From: an uncultured Bacteroidia bacterium
GTDB taxonomy: Bacteria; Bacteroidota; Bacteroidia; Bacteroidales; Prolixibacteraceae
DNA length: 43,101 bases
Assembly (NCBI GenBank): GCA_903927965.1
Contig: CAIYPA010000160.1
Coordinates: forward strand, 1 to 43,101
Reading direction: 5' to 3'
Of this stretch, positions 17,509 through 26,305 are shown piece by piece. The notes beneath the pieces are model-generated. The model was not told the origin of the DNA. It worked only from the letters and a program-made list of their open reading frames with translations, and did no database searches. The translations under genes and the position numbers were made by a program. Each line of letters starts with the position of its first letter. Position 1 is the first letter of the stretch.

Positions 17509-17838
17509 CTACCACTTTAATTTATTGAGCACATTGATATCAATTGTATGGGTTGAGCGATAGATCATGACCAACAAAGCCAGACCTATAGCCACCTCAG
17601 CTGCAGCCACAACCATAATGAAAAAGACAAAAATTTGTCCGGCAGGATCGTTGCGATAGGCAGAAAAAGCCGCCAGAAGCAAATTGGCTGAGTTCAGCAT
17701 CAGCTCGATCGACATAAAAATAACCAGTGCATTTCTCTTTACAAGCACCCCTACAACCCCAATGGCAAACAATGCCGAACAGAAGAAGATGTAGTATTCG
17801 AGTGGGATGATCTGCATATTTTGAATTGTATCCGACAT
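17509..17838 (-). CDS. nuoK: NADH-quinone oxidoreductase subunit K
   Basis: A 109-residue protein with three transmembrane helices, normal size for NuoK. It carries the family pieces [35 protein letters not shown] (with the conserved membrane Glu of helix 2) and [17 protein letters not shown] (with the second conserved Glu). These glutamates lie on the hydrophilic axis of the membrane arm. Order J-K-L is conserved, with gaps of 10 bp before and 18 bp after. Confidence 0.97.
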   Translation of the reverse strand: MSDTIQNMQIIPLEYYIFFCSALFAIGVVGVLVKRNALVIFMSIELMLNSANLLLAAFSAYRNDPAGQIFVFFIMVVAAAEVAIGLALLVMIYRSTHTIDINVLNKLKW

Positions 17839-17848
17839 TTCAGTAATT

Positions 17849-18352
17849 TTAATAAATATCTTTTTTGCCCAGCATCACGGCCCCAACCATCGCTGCCAAA
17901 AACAGGACTGAGGAGAGTTCAAATGGGAGGAAATAATCTTTAAATAAAACCTTACCCAACGTTTTCACCAGGCCAATCTGGTTGTAATTGGGGTTGGTCA
18001 GCACTTCCATATCGTACGATTTAAAGACTGCGATCAAGGTAAGCATCAACAAACCTCCCGCTATAATCGAAGCAATATTTACCAGTTTGGTTTTTGGAAA
18101 CTCACCCTGAATGTTCAGGTTCAGCAACATCACAGTGTAAATGAACAATACCATGATCGCACCGGCATAAACGATGATATGGACCACCGCCAGGAACTGT
18201 GCATTGAGCAAAATGTAATGTCCCGCAATCGCAAAAAAAGCAAGCGTGAGGTACAATACGCTGTGCATTGGGCTTTTAGAGATCAGGACCTTCAACGCAG
18301 CATAAATTGCAATGAAAGACAGGATGAAAAAGAGATATTTCGAAAACATCAT
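17849..18352 (-). CDS. nuoJ: NADH-quinone oxidoreductase subunit J
   Basis: A 167-residue, five-helix membrane subunit of complex [21 protein letters not shown] and [20 protein letters not shown] are characteristic; the second includes the helix-3 pi-bulge region important for coupling. Two adjacent ATGs (18352, 18349) begin the frame. It lies 12 bp after nuoI and 10 bp before nuoK. Confidence 0.95.
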   Translation of the reverse strand: MMFSKYLFFILSFIAIYAALKVLISKSPMHSVLYLTLAFFAIAGHYILLNAQFLAVVHIIVYAGAIMVLFIYTVMLLNLNIQGEFPKTKLVNIASIIAGGLLMLTLIAVFKSYDMEVLTNPNYNQIGLVKTLGKVLFKDYFLPFELSSVLFLAAMVGAVMLGKKDIY

Positions 18353-18364
18353 ATCGTATTTGCG

Positions 18365-18952
18365 TTAAATATTGTGTGACTGATTTTTATCTTTCTTAAA
18401 ATTGAGTACTTCCGGAGTCTGCCGCTTGCTGACATCAACCCGATGATCGACAGGTTCCACCAATACATCTTTCCCGTAAATAAAATCCGACCGCTCGTAA
18501 TTGGAGGGGACAATTGTGTTGGTCAAGAAGATGGCCTCTTTTGGACATGCTTCTTCGCACAAACCACAGAAAATGCACCTCAAGTTATTGATCTCATAAA
18601 CGGAAGCATACTTTTCTTCACGGTACAAATGCATCTCATCCGGTTTGCGCTCAGCAGCCACCATTGTGATCGCTTCTGCCGGACAAGCCAAAGCACATAA
18701 TCCACAGGCGGTACAGCGTTCACGACCTTCATCATCGCGTTTCAGGACATGCTTGCCGCGATAAATCTCAGCAATCGGACGTTTAACTTCAGGATACTGA
18801 ATGGTCACCTTCTTTTTGAACAAGTGGCTGAACGTAATCCCAAATCCTTTGATGATTGCGGGAAAATAGATCCGCTCCATGAAAGTCATTTTTTTGACCG
18901 ACACAACTTTGCTCCGATTGGTCAATAAACCTATATTTTGATTTGCGGACAT
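18365..18952 (-). CDS. nuoI: NADH-quinone oxidoreductase subunit I (two 4Fe-4S ferredoxin-type)
   Basis: A 195-residue peripheral subunit. Two 4Fe-4S motifs are intact: CTACGLCALACP and CIFCGLCEEACP, which bind clusters N6a and N6b and pass electrons from NuoG to NuoB. The N-terminal part has the PAIIKGFGITFSHLFKKKVT helix that lies on the membrane surface. The C-terminus beyond the second cluster (VDVSKRQTPEVLNFKKDKNQ) is a short charged tail. It starts 3 bp after the nuoH stop. Confidence 0.97.
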   Translation of the reverse strand: MSANQNIGLLTNRSKVVSVKKMTFMERIYFPAIIKGFGITFSHLFKKKVTIQYPEVKRPIAEIYRGKHVLKRDDEGRERCTACGLCALACPAEAITMVAAERKPDEMHLYREEKYASVYEINNLRCIFCGLCEEACPKEAIFLTNTIVPSNYERSDFIYGKDVLVEPVDHRVDVSKRQTPEVLNFKKDKNQSHNI

Positions 18953-18955
18953 ATT

Positions 18956-19987
18956 TTAGCTGTGGTGTTTTAACATGATAAAAAATCCTGTGATGATCAC
19001 GTTCACGAGTGCCAAAGGCAACAGGTTTTTCCAACCCAGCCGCATGAGCTGATCGTAACGAAACCTTGGCAATGTCCACCTGACCCACATAAACACAAAC
19101 CCGAAAAAGGAAATTTTAAGAAAGAATACAAAGAATCCTATGATCGTCAATGCGTTATGTGATAAACCCAAATCGTCCATAAATGGGAAGTTATAACCCC
19201 CAAAATACAGGGTGGCGATCATGGCAGACGAGATGAACATGTTGATGTATTCGGCAAACAGGTAAAAACCAAGTTTCATACTGCTGTATTCGGTATGATA
19301 GCCACCGATCAATTCTGTTTCGCACTCAGGCAAATCGAATGGGGCACGGTTACATTCAGCGAAAGCGCAAACGATAAACAGCACAAAACCCAAAGGTTGG
19401 TACCAGATGTTCCAGTTGAACCCATGTTGCTGGTTCACGATTTCGCTCAGACTTAAAGTTCCGCTCATCATGACAATCGCGATAATTGCCATGCTCATTG
19501 CCAGTTCGTAGCTGATCATTTGGGAAGCGGCACGAACAGCACCGATCAACGCATATTTATTGTTGGAGGCCCAGCCACCAATCATAATCCCATAAACCCC
19601 GATAGACAGGATTGCAAAGACATACAATACGCCAACATTGATATCGGCTACCTGTAAGCTATATTCTACTCCATTGAATATCAGACTATCGCCCCATGGG
19701 ATCACTGCACTGGTCAGCAAGGCGATCATCATTGTAAGTGAAGGTCCAAGGATATATAGAAATTTATCCGCGGAACCAGGCATAAACTCTTCCTTGAAGA
19801 AAAGCTTCAACCCATCGGCCAATGGTTGGAAAATCCCATAGATTCCTGCCCTGTTTGGTCCCAGTCGATCCTGAAAGAAACCTGCAATCTTCCGTTCAAG
19901 CAAAGTCGCATACATAGCAACGACAAGGCTGATCAGCAGGATCACAGAAGCGAGGACAAATTTGTATATGATGTAATTTCCATCCAT
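18956..19987 (-). CDS. nuoH: NADH-quinone oxidoreductase subunit H
   Basis: A 343-residue protein with eight to nine helices that forms the junction between hydrophilic and membrane arms and part of the quinone chamber. Conserved pieces are LLERKIAGFFQDRLGPNRAG, QPLADGLKLFFKEE, AFAECNRAPFDLPECETELI-type quinone-site loop (with GGYHTEYSSMKLGFY after it) and WVRWTLPRFRYDQLMRLGWK. All these blocks are intact. It lies 3 bp after nuoG, so translation is probably coupled. Confidence 0.97.
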   Translation of the reverse strand: MDGNYIIYKFVLASVILLISLVVAMYATLLERKIAGFFQDRLGPNRAGIYGIFQPLADGLKLFFKEEFMPGSADKFLYILGPSLTMMIALLTSAVIPWGDSLIFNGVEYSLQVADINVGVLYVFAILSIGVYGIMIGGWASNNKYALIGAVRAASQMISYELAMSMAIIAIVMMSGTLSLSEIVNQQHGFNWNIWYQPLGFVLFIVCAFAECNRAPFDLPECETELIGGYHTEYSSMKLGFYLFAEYINMFISSAMIATLYFGGYNFPFMDDLGLSHNALTIIGFFVFFLKISFFGFVFMWVRWTLPRFRYDQLMRLGWKNLLPLALVNVIITGFFIMLKHHS

Positions 19988-19990
19988 AAC

Positions 19991-20995
19991 TTAGGATTGT
20001 TTATCGTTTATACTTTTGGTCTCACCATAAGGTGACTTTCCCATCTTTTCCTCAAGCGGAAGGATTACGGAGGGATTTTTCAACCGGGTGTAATGGTTCT
20101 GACTGATTACCGAGGCACGTTTTATATTTCGTGGCGATTCTATGGTCCAATCGGAAACTGCTTTCTTTTCAAACCGGCACTCATTGCAGATAAATTCCTC
20201 CACTTCGCCATATTGGTCTTTCCGTCCTGTAACCCGATAAATTTCGTTGCCACGCATCCAGGCAGTTACTTTTCCGGAACACTTTGTACATGAGCGGCTT
20301 GCATTCATCGGTTTCAAGAACCAGACCCTATTTTTAAAACGGAATGTCTTATCAGTCAATGCGCCAACCGGACAAACATCAATGATATTCCCCGAAAAAT
20401 CATTGCTGATATCGGTTTGAATGTAAGTCGAAATTTCAGATACATCGCCTCTGTAAAGGATTCCATGTACCCGCTTGTCAGTGAGCTGATTGGCGGTATA
20501 GACACAGCGATAGCACAAAATGCAGCGGTTCATATGGAGTTGAACGTTGTCTCCAATATCTATTACGTCAAATGTCCGTTTGGCCTCTTCAAACCTCGTT
20601 TCCTCATTCCCATTCTGATAACTCAGGTTTTGAAGGTCACATTCGCCGGCCTGGTCGCAGACCGGACAATCCAAAGGGTGGTTGATCAGCAGGAATTCAA
20701 CAATTGCCTTCCGTGTTTCAATGACTTCGGGAGAGGTTATATTTTGAACAACCATCCCATCCATCACAGGTGTCCTGCAGGAGGCCACCAATTTTGGCAT
20801 CGGCCTTGGATCTCTTGAAGAACCTTGCGCTACCTTCACAAGACATGTCCTGCATTTACCACCGGAATCTTTCAATTTCGAATAGTAACACATTGCCGGT
20901 GGGACGATTGCCCCGCCGATTAATCGTGCAGCCTGAAGGATCGTTGTTCCCTCTTCAACTTCAATGGTTTGATTATCAATTGTTACTTTAAGCAT
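19991..20995 (-). CDS. nuoG: Short NuoG-type 2Fe-2S/4Fe-4S subunit of complex I
   Basis: A 334-residue protein. Residues about 1-80 are the 2Fe-2S ferredoxin domain (CYYSKLKDSGGKCRTC and a later CRTP cysteine), about 95-130 the His-Cys-type 4Fe-4S motif (HPLDCPVCDQAGECDLQ), about 150-160 RCILCYRCVYTAN, with a further Cys at DVCPVG, and about 225-290 a cysteine set (SCTKCSGK, FICNECRF) resembling the first part of the molybdopterin-oxidoreductase 4Fe-4S domain. The protein stops there, so the large C-terminal molybdopterin-oxidoreductase-like domain of E. coli NuoG (about 900 residues) is missing. This short form appears usual in Bacteroidota. It would carry electrons from NuoF to NuoI. It follows a 268-bp repeat spacer after nuoF. 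Confidence 0.92.
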   Translation of the reverse strand: MLKVTIDNQTIEVEEGTTILQAARLIGGAIVPPAMCYYSKLKDSGGKCRTCLVKVAQGSSRDPRPMPKLVASCRTPVMDGMVVQNITSPEVIETRKAIVEFLLINHPLDCPVCDQAGECDLQNLSYQNGNEETRFEEAKRTFDVIDIGDNVQLHMNRCILCYRCVYTANQLTDKRVHGILYRGDVSEISTYIQTDISNDFSGNIIDVCPVGALTDKTFRFKNRVWFLKPMNASRSCTKCSGKVTAWMRGNEIYRVTGRKDQYGEVEEFICNECRFEKKAVSDWTIESPRNIKRASVISQNHYTRLKNPSVILPLEEKMGKSPYGETKSINDKQS

Positions 20996-21263
20996 TTTCT
21001 ATATTGATAGTACTTTATTTTTAATTTGCTGCTGGCTGCTGGCGACTGGTTGCTGGCTTGACTGCAAGTGCTTTAATTGGCGACTGGCGACTGGCGGCTG
21101 GCGACTGGCTTAGCTGCAAGTGCTTTAATTGGCGACTGGCGACTGGCGGCTGGCGACTGGCTTAGCTGCAAGTGCAAATCACATGTAGCCGATTCCAAAC
21201 CTTGTTTTCCATTCTCCTTTCTCCGGTTTCCTTTCTCCGCTCCTTGCCCCTCGCTCCCTGCCC
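20996..21263. repeat. Nested tandem repeat and polypurine spacer between nuoF and nuoG
   Basis: The anchor CTGCAAGTG occurs at 21062, 21114 and 21166, a strict 52-bp period covering two full units and a third start. Each unit contains a 7-bp sub-repeat, TGGCGAC, three to four times in a row with one GGC variant; more degenerate copies run back to about 21028. From about 21200 to 21263 the plus strand is pyrimidine-rich (CTCC/TTCTCC), which becomes GGAGAAAGGAG-like purines in the nuo mRNA just after the nuoF stop. No gene is supported; the 73-residue frame across it only translates the repeat. Confidence 0.88.
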
Positions 21264-22601
21264 CTAGCCTACATATTTGGCCAATGAACCGTGATTGACA
21301 TTCTTCACGATTTCAGGGTGCTGCACATGGAATTCAAACTCGTGCCGGAAATGACGGATCGCACTGGCAACCGGCCAGGCGGACGCATCTCCTAACGGAC
21401 AAATGGTTTTCCCTTCAATCTTGGCGGCAATGCTCACCAACAAATCGATGTCTTTGCTCCGGCCTTCGCCATTTTCGAGACGGTGGAGGACGTTTTCCAT
21501 CCATCCAGTCCCTTCCCGGCAAGGGGAACACTGACCACACGATTCGTGGTGATAAAACCTCGTAAGGTTCCATGTATTCCGGACGATACAAGCATCTTCG
21601 TCATAAACGATAAAACCGCCTGAACCCAGCATGGTCCCACTCACGAACCCACCATCAGAAAGCGATTCGTAAGTCATCAAACGGTCCTCGCCGGAAGCTG
21701 TCTTTAATATCAGATCTTTTGGCAAAATCGGAACGGAAGAACCACCAGCGATTACCGCTTTCAGCTCCTTGTTGTTTTTGATCCCGCCACAATATTGATC
21801 GCTATAGATAAAGTCACGGACACTAACGCCCAATTCTATTTCGTAAACACCTGGTTTATTGATATTTCCACAGGCAGAAATTAATTTGGTCCCGGTGCTT
21901 CGGCCCAATCCGATCTGGGTGTATTTTTCACCGCCGTTGTTGACGATATAACCGATGTTTGCCAGCGTCTCCACATTGTTGACCACCGTTGGGCTACCAT
22001 ACAATCCAACCAAAGCCGGAAATGGTGGTTTGATGCGCGGGTTTCCACGTTTCCCTTCGAGCGATTCGATCAGCGCAGTCTCTTCGCCACAGATATAGGC
22101 ACCTGCTCCCGAATGGACGACAATATCCAATTTGAATTTTGTTCCGAGTATATTTTCACCCAGGAATCCGGCTTCGTAAGCTTCACGTACTGCCTTGTTA
22201 AGGATTCCGATGATGTATTTGTATTCGCCTCTTACATAGATATATCCTGTATTGGCACCAAGAGCGTAGCAGGCACAGATCATCCCTTCGATCAGAAGAT
22301 GAGGGATTTTTTCCATCAGGTAACGGTCTTTGAATGTGCCCGGTTCGCTTTCATCGGCATTGCAAATCAGGTAACGGGGCTTATCCACCTTTTTGTCGAT
22401 AAAGCTCCATTTCATGCCGGCTGGAAATCCTGCACCACCACGGCCCTTCAATCCCGATTTCTTCACCTCTTCGGTAATTTCATCAGGTGCCATGGTCTTT
22501 AACGCCTTTTCGACCGCAAGGTAACCACCACACGACCGAAAGGTTTCAAAGGACTGAATACCTGGAATATCAATATTTTCTAAAAGAATTTTTCTGTCCA
22601 T
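21264..22601 (-). CDS. nuoF: NADH-quinone oxidoreductase subunit F (NADH/FMN-binding)
   Basis: A 445-residue hydrophilic subunit at the tip of complex I that oxidises NADH with FMN. Motifs in order: GLKGRGGAGFPAGMKWSF (NADH/FMN glycine-rich loop), CNADESEPGTFKDR, GAGAYICGEETALIESLEG, KPPFPA, and the 4Fe-4S N3 motif SCGQCSPCREGTGWM with the fourth Cys at TICPLGDA. All are intact, so it should be active. Its start overlaps the nuoE end by 22 bp, indicating translational coupling. It is followed by the repeat spacer, so its distance to nuoG is atypical. Confidence 0.97.
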   Translation of the reverse strand: MDRKILLENIDIPGIQSFETFRSCGGYLAVEKALKTMAPDEITEEVKKSGLKGRGGAGFPAGMKWSFIDKKVDKPRYLICNADESEPGTFKDRYLMEKIPHLLIEGMICACYALGANTGYIYVRGEYKYIIGILNKAVREAYEAGFLGENILGTKFKLDIVVHSGAGAYICGEETALIESLEGKRGNPRIKPPFPALVGLYGSPTVVNNVETLANIGYIVNNGGEKYTQIGLGRSTGTKLISACGNINKPGVYEIELGVSVRDFIYSDQYCGGIKNNKELKAVIAGGSSVPILPKDLILKTASGEDRLMTYESLSDGGFVSGTMLGSGGFIVYDEDACIVRNTWNLTRFYHHESCGQCSPCREGTGWMENVLHRLENGEGRSKDIDLLVSIAAKIEGKTICPLGDASAWPVASAIRHFRHEFEFHVQHPEIVKNVNHGSLAKYVG

Positions 22602-23161
22602 TTTGAATTTTCAGCCTTTTCTTCTTCCGATTTCTTTGTTAATGTATTTATGATCTTGTCAATCTTTTGAGGTGTCAGGAATTCATAAAACTCCGTATTG
22701 ATCTGCATAACAGGTGCATACCCGCAAGCACCCAGACATTCCACAGTTTTCAATGTGAAAAGTCCGTCAGGGGTTGATTCACCAGTCTTGATCCCCAATT
22801 TCTTTTCAAGGTACGATTGGATGGCTTCTCCGCCACAGATGGCACATGGACCTGTGCGGCAGGTTTCGATCACATATTTACCAACCGGATCGAGATAATA
22901 TTGAGAATAAAATGTGGCAACTTCATAGACCTCAATGGGTTCAATTCCCAATAAGCCAGCCACATAATCCATTGTATCCACATTGAGGTATCCGCCAAAC
23001 TCCTCCTGTGCGATGTGAAGGACAGGAATGATTGCAGATTTTTGTTTCCCTTCGGGATAGCGCGAAATGATTTTCAGGACCTTTTCAAGTGTTGGTCCAG
23101 AAAAACAAACTACGATATTTTGTTTCTGATGTAAACTATGATTTATTCTTTTTCCGAGCAT
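22580..23161 (-). CDS. nuoE: NADH-quinone oxidoreductase subunit E (2Fe-2S thioredoxin-like)
   Basis: A 193-residue subunit carrying the 2Fe-2S cluster N1a. Ligand cysteines are seen in TCRTGPCAICGG and VECLGACGYAPV. The helical N-terminal part has YPEGKQKSAIIPVLHIAQEE and the family VYEVATFYSQYY. The first ~25 residues (MLGKRINHSLHQKQNIVVCF) and the charged C-terminal tail (KKSEEEKAENSKWTEKFF) extend beyond the core; the tail is encoded in the overlap with nuoF. It lies 11 bp after nuoD. Confidence 0.95.
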   Translation of the reverse strand: MLGKRINHSLHQKQNIVVCFSGPTLEKVLKIISRYPEGKQKSAIIPVLHIAQEEFGGYLNVDTMDYVAGLLGIEPIEVYEVATFYSQYYLDPVGKYVIETCRTGPCAICGGEAIQSYLEKKLGIKTGESTPDGLFTLKTVECLGACGYAPVMQINTEFYEFLTPQKIDKIINTLTKKSEEEKAENSKWTEKFF

Positions 23162-23172
23162 ACTAATATTTT

Positions 23173-24390
23173 TTAAGCATCCAACTCACCAGCAATCACG
23201 TTCATGCTGCTCATGGTCAGGATGGCATCCGACAAAACTGAACCCCTGATCATTTCAGGGTAAGCCTGGTAATAGATGAAACCAGGTCGGCGGAAATGAA
23301 GCCTGAAAGGTGTCCTTCCACCATCACTTACCAGATAAAAACCTAGTTCGCCATTTCCACCTTCAACCGCATGATATACCTCTCCTACAGGTACATCCAC
23401 TTCGCCCATTACAATTTTGAAATGCCAGATCAATGCCTCCATTTTGCTGTAAACCTCTTCCTTGGGTGGCAGGTAAAACTCAGGGACATCTTCATGGAAA
23501 TTCCCTTCCGGCAAATTATCCAAAGCGTTTTTCACAAGTTTGATACTTTGCCACAACTCTTCCTGACGTACACAAAACCTGTCGTAAGTATCGCCATTTG
23601 TGCCGATCGGGATGGTAAAATCAAAGTCGTTGTAAGAAGAATAAGGATTCATTACCCGAACGTCATAGTCCACGCCGGCAGCACGAAGATTCGGACCCGT
23701 AAAACCGTAATTCAATGCACGGTCGGCTGAAATCCCACCAACATTAATTGTACGATCCATGAATATCCGGTTCCGCATCAGCAGGTTTTCGAACTCATGC
23801 AATGTTTTGTGCAAATTATCAATAAAATCTTTGATCTTCCTGATCACATTGGGTGTGAAATCTCGCTCAAAACCTCCGATCCTCCCCAAGTTGGTAGTCA
23901 ATCTGGCACCGCAAATCTCTTCGTAAATTTCGTAAACTTTTTCCCTTTCCTGAAAAAGATAGATAAACCCTGTTAAAGCACCACTATCGACACCGATTAC
24001 GCTGTTACAGATCAGATGGTCGGTAATCCGCGCAAGCTCCATGACGATAATCCGCATATAATCAATGCGTTTCGATGTTTTGATTCCAAGCAGTTTTTCA
24101 ACTGTCAGGTGCCACCCAATGTTGTTAATGGGAGAGGAGCAATAGTTGAGCCTGTCAGTTAAGGTGGTTATCTGGTAAAAAGGACGACGTTCGGCAATTT
24201 TTTCAAACGCGCGGTGGATATAACCGATGGTCTGTTCAGCATCGATAATCGTCTCTCCGTTCATCTTCAACACATTTTGGAAAATACCATGTGTGGCAGG
24301 ATGCGTAGGGCCAAGGTTCAGCGTACTGAAGTGTTGGTTTTTGTCTTCAGGCTGTACAAGAATATGTTCCCTTTCAAAATGTTGTTCCAT
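23173..24390 (-). CDS. nuoD: NADH-quinone oxidoreductase subunit D (49 kDa)
   Basis: A 405-residue hydrophilic subunit that forms the quinone site together with NuoB. It shows LNLGPTHPATHGIFQ with the quinone-site histidines, GYIHRAFEKIAERRPFYQ, LNYCSSPINN, the GRIGGFERD segment, GGISADRA and the C-terminal DPVFGE-equivalent region replaced by SVLSDAILTMSSMNVIAGELDA. It is a separate gene from nuoC (9 bp upstream), unlike the fused nuoCD of E. coli. Confidence 0.97.
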   Translation of the reverse strand: MEQHFEREHILVQPEDKNQHFSTLNLGPTHPATHGIFQNVLKMNGETIIDAEQTIGYIHRAFEKIAERRPFYQITTLTDRLNYCSSPINNIGWHLTVEKLLGIKTSKRIDYMRIIVMELARITDHLICNSVIGVDSGALTGFIYLFQEREKVYEIYEEICGARLTTNLGRIGGFERDFTPNVIRKIKDFIDNLHKTLHEFENLLMRNRIFMDRTINVGGISADRALNYGFTGPNLRAAGVDYDVRVMNPYSSYNDFDFTIPIGTNGDTYDRFCVRQEELWQSIKLVKNALDNLPEGNFHEDVPEFYLPPKEEVYSKMEALIWHFKIVMGEVDVPVGEVYHAVEGGNGELGFYLVSDGGRTPFRLHFRRPGFIYYQAYPEMIRGSVLSDAILTMSSMNVIAGELDA

Positions 24391-24399
24391 AATACAATT

Positions 24400-24888
24400 T
24401 TATCTTCCAAAAAAACGGTCATCTTTATCGCTGCGTGTTGCATCCTCCAACGGGTACTCTTTGCGCATCGGGAAATAATCCAGGTATTCGACGTTAAGTA
24501 TCCTGATCAGATTGGGATGGCCGACAAATTTGATCCCATAGAAATCAAAAGTTTCACGCTCCATCCAGTTTGCACTTGAGAATATTTCAGTGATGCTCGA
24601 CATTTTTGGATTGTCTTTGGTGGTAAAAGTCTTGATCCTGATCCTTTTGTTTTCAGGCAAGTTGTGCAAATGGTAAACCACCCCAAGTTCCAAAGTCTGT
24701 CCCGGGATATGAATACCGCATAAATCGGTCAGAAAACCAAAACCAATTTCATCTTTAAGCCACCTGACAAGTTCTTTTATACAGCTTTTATTGACTGTAA
24801 TCGTCAATATATCAGAGCTTTCATCTATCGAAAACAATTCGGTAGTGTACTTACCCCTAAGGCTGTCGATCATTGAATTATTATCCAT
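24400..24888 (-). CDS. nuoC: NADH-quinone oxidoreductase subunit C (30 kDa)
   Basis: A 162-residue subunit, normal for an unfused NuoC. The core motif is SANWMERETFDFYGIKFVGHPNLIRIL followed by YPLEDATRSDKDDRFFGR (the latter the end of the protein); only these short landmarks are needed to place the family. It is structural, holding NuoB, NuoD and NuoI in the hydrophilic arm. It begins 1 bp after nuoB, so translation is coupled. Confidence 0.95.
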   Translation of the reverse strand: MDNNSMIDSLRGKYTTELFSIDESSDILTITVNKSCIKELVRWLKDEIGFGFLTDLCGIHIPGQTLELGVVYHLHNLPENKRIRIKTFTTKDNPKMSSITEIFSSANWMERETFDFYGIKFVGHPNLIRILNVEYLDYFPMRKEYPLEDATRSDKDDRFFGR

Positions 24889-24889
24889 C

Positions 24890-25432
24890 CTATTTTATTC
24901 CGTATTTTTCGAGAAGTGACCTGTATTCGGGCGAGTACCTCCGCCGTAAAGGCTCATTGCCAACCAACTCCTGAATTTTCATAAACCCGTCGATAATTTG
25001 TTCAGGCCGCGGAGGACATCCAGGCACATAAACATCAACAGGGACCACTTTATCAATTCCTTGCAAGACACTATAAGTATCGAAAATACCACCACTCGAA
25101 GCACAAGCGCCAACAGCGATTACCCAACGTGGTTCGGCCATCTGTTCGTAAATCTGGTGAAGAATAGGCCCCATTTTTTTTGCAATTGTTCCCATAACCA
25201 TCAGTAAATCAGCCTGGCGTGGTGAGAAGCTTAGCCTTTCGGATCCGAACCTTCCCAAATCGTAATTGGCACCCATTGTGGCCATAAATTCGATCCCGCA
25301 ACAGGAGGTGGCAAAAGGCAATGGCCAGATCGAATTCTTTCTTGCCAAACCAACCACTTGGTCGAGTGTTGTCGCAAAAAAACCTGGAGCCGAATAACCT
25401 TCCGGAGGTGCAACTTGTGTATATTGAGGCAT
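24890..25432 (-). CDS. nuoB: NADH-quinone oxidoreductase subunit B (cluster N2)
   Basis: A 180-residue subunit that carries the 4Fe-4S cluster N2, the direct electron donor to quinone. Ligand cysteines appear in [12 protein letters not shown] (tandem pair), GACASSGG and PGCPPRPEQ. The [19 protein letters not shown] region is typical. Start ATG at 25432 is 22 bp after nuoA. Confidence 0.97.
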   Translation of the reverse strand: MPQYTQVAPPEGYSAPGFFATTLDQVVGLARKNSIWPLPFATSCCGIEFMATMGANYDLGRFGSERLSFSPRQADLLMVMGTIAKKMGPILHQIYEQMAEPRWVIAVGACASSGGIFDTYSVLQGIDKVVPVDVYVPGCPPRPEQIIDGFMKIQELVGNEPLRRRYSPEYRSLLEKYGIK

Positions 25433-25454
25433 TTTGTCTATAAATTAAAATTAA

Positions 25455-25847
25455 TCATTCGTCCTTGTTCCATTCCAGTGCCCCTTTCGCAAGGATGTAA
25501 TAAAAGCCAAACAGAAAAAGGCCTATAAACAGGAGCATTTCAAAAAATTCCTTCCAACCCATGTCAAGGAAATTGATGGCCCATGGGTAGAAAAAAATGA
25601 TCTCAACATCGAAAAGGACAAACAGGATCGCTACCAGAAAATATTTAACCGAAAACGGAAACCGGGCATTTCCCTGAACATCGATACCACATTCGAAGTT
25701 TTCGTCTTTCCGTAATGTCCTGATCCTTTTTCTTTTGCTGGTGATAAAGTGGGTGGCGAGCATTGTTGCGCCCACAAATCCCAGTGCCACCAACGATTGG
25801 ATCAGCACAGGTATATAATCAGCAGGCAAGTATATTTTATCTGTCAT
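25455..25847 (-). CDS. nuoA: NADH-quinone oxidoreductase subunit A
   Basis: A 130-residue, three-helix membrane subunit. The conserved loop [20 protein letters not shown] and [15 protein letters not shown] are intact; the cysteine in this loop is the one that reports on the active/deactive transition in relatives. I take ATG 25847 as the start. A TTG two codons upstream (25853) extends the frame but has no support. It is the first gene of the operon, with a good -7 box 48 bp upstream. Confidence 0.95.
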   Translation of the reverse strand: MTDKIYLPADYIPVLIQSLVALGFVGATMLATHFITSKRKRIRTLRKDENFECGIDVQGNARFPFSVKYFLVAILFVLFDVEIIFFYPWAINFLDMGWKEFFEMLLFIGLFLFGFYYILAKGALEWNKDE

Positions 25848-25894
25848 TGTCAAATTCTATTATCTCTAACCAATTTTATACAACCTTAAACAGC

Positions 25895-25920
25895 CAAAGA
25901 TAAACAATTGTTCCTGTCAA
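25895..25920 (-). promoter_or_regulatory. Probable nuo operon promoter (TATCTTTG)
   Basis: Read on the minus strand, TATCTTTG (25902-25895) matches the Bacteroidota -7 box TAnnTTTG exactly. A TTG (25920-25918) lies 15 bases before it, shorter than the usual 17-23, so the -33 match is imperfect. The box leaves an untranslated leader of about 40 bases before nuoA. Confidence 0.6.
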
Positions 25921-26101
25921 GGTAAAAAACTAAGGATTTTTTAATGTGAAATTTTGTCCTGAAGCGGATCTGCTCTTTTAAAGGATGAAATTATTATGAT
26001 TTATTTCATTTATGCAAACAGTATACTGATTGGAGGATCGTTAATGGAATACTTTGTCTTTTTTAATTATATGCATTATATTTGTAGAAAAACCCAGCGT
26101 C

Positions 26102-26305
26102 ATGATAATTGAGAGAACCAGTAAAGAGGTTATTATCAGATTAGCCGCAACTGTTGATACGGACGAGCTTCAGGAATTGGCAAATTATTTTAGGTACAAG
26201 GAAATTACATCCAAATATTCAACTTCACAGGATGTCGTCGACAAGCTTGCATCTGATATCAATACGAATTGGTATAAAGTCAATAGGGATAGGCTCTTAA
26301 AATGA
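26102..26305 (+). CDS. Antitoxin-like protein paired with a PIN remnant
   Basis: A 67-residue protein starting MIIERTSKEVIIRLA, then an acidic/helical part (VDTDELQELANYFRYKEI) and a basic WYKVNRDRLLK end. This matches the small antitoxins that precede PIN toxins in Bacteroidota, by recollection of the pattern. ATG 26102 is preferred; an upstream TTG at 26054 extends the frame with a hydrophobic stretch that does not fit the family. Its stop overlaps the start of the next frame by ATGA, normal for toxin-antitoxin pairs. With the toxin deleted internally, it may persist only as an orphan. Confidence 0.65.
   Translation: MIIERTSKEVIIRLAATVDTDELQELANYFRYKEITSKYSTSQDVVDKLASDINTNWYKVNRDRLLK

Noticed and set aside
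21062-21175. Regular repeats that might suggest a CRISPR array
   Set aside because: The 52-bp units are contiguous with no unique spacers, and no cas gene is present.
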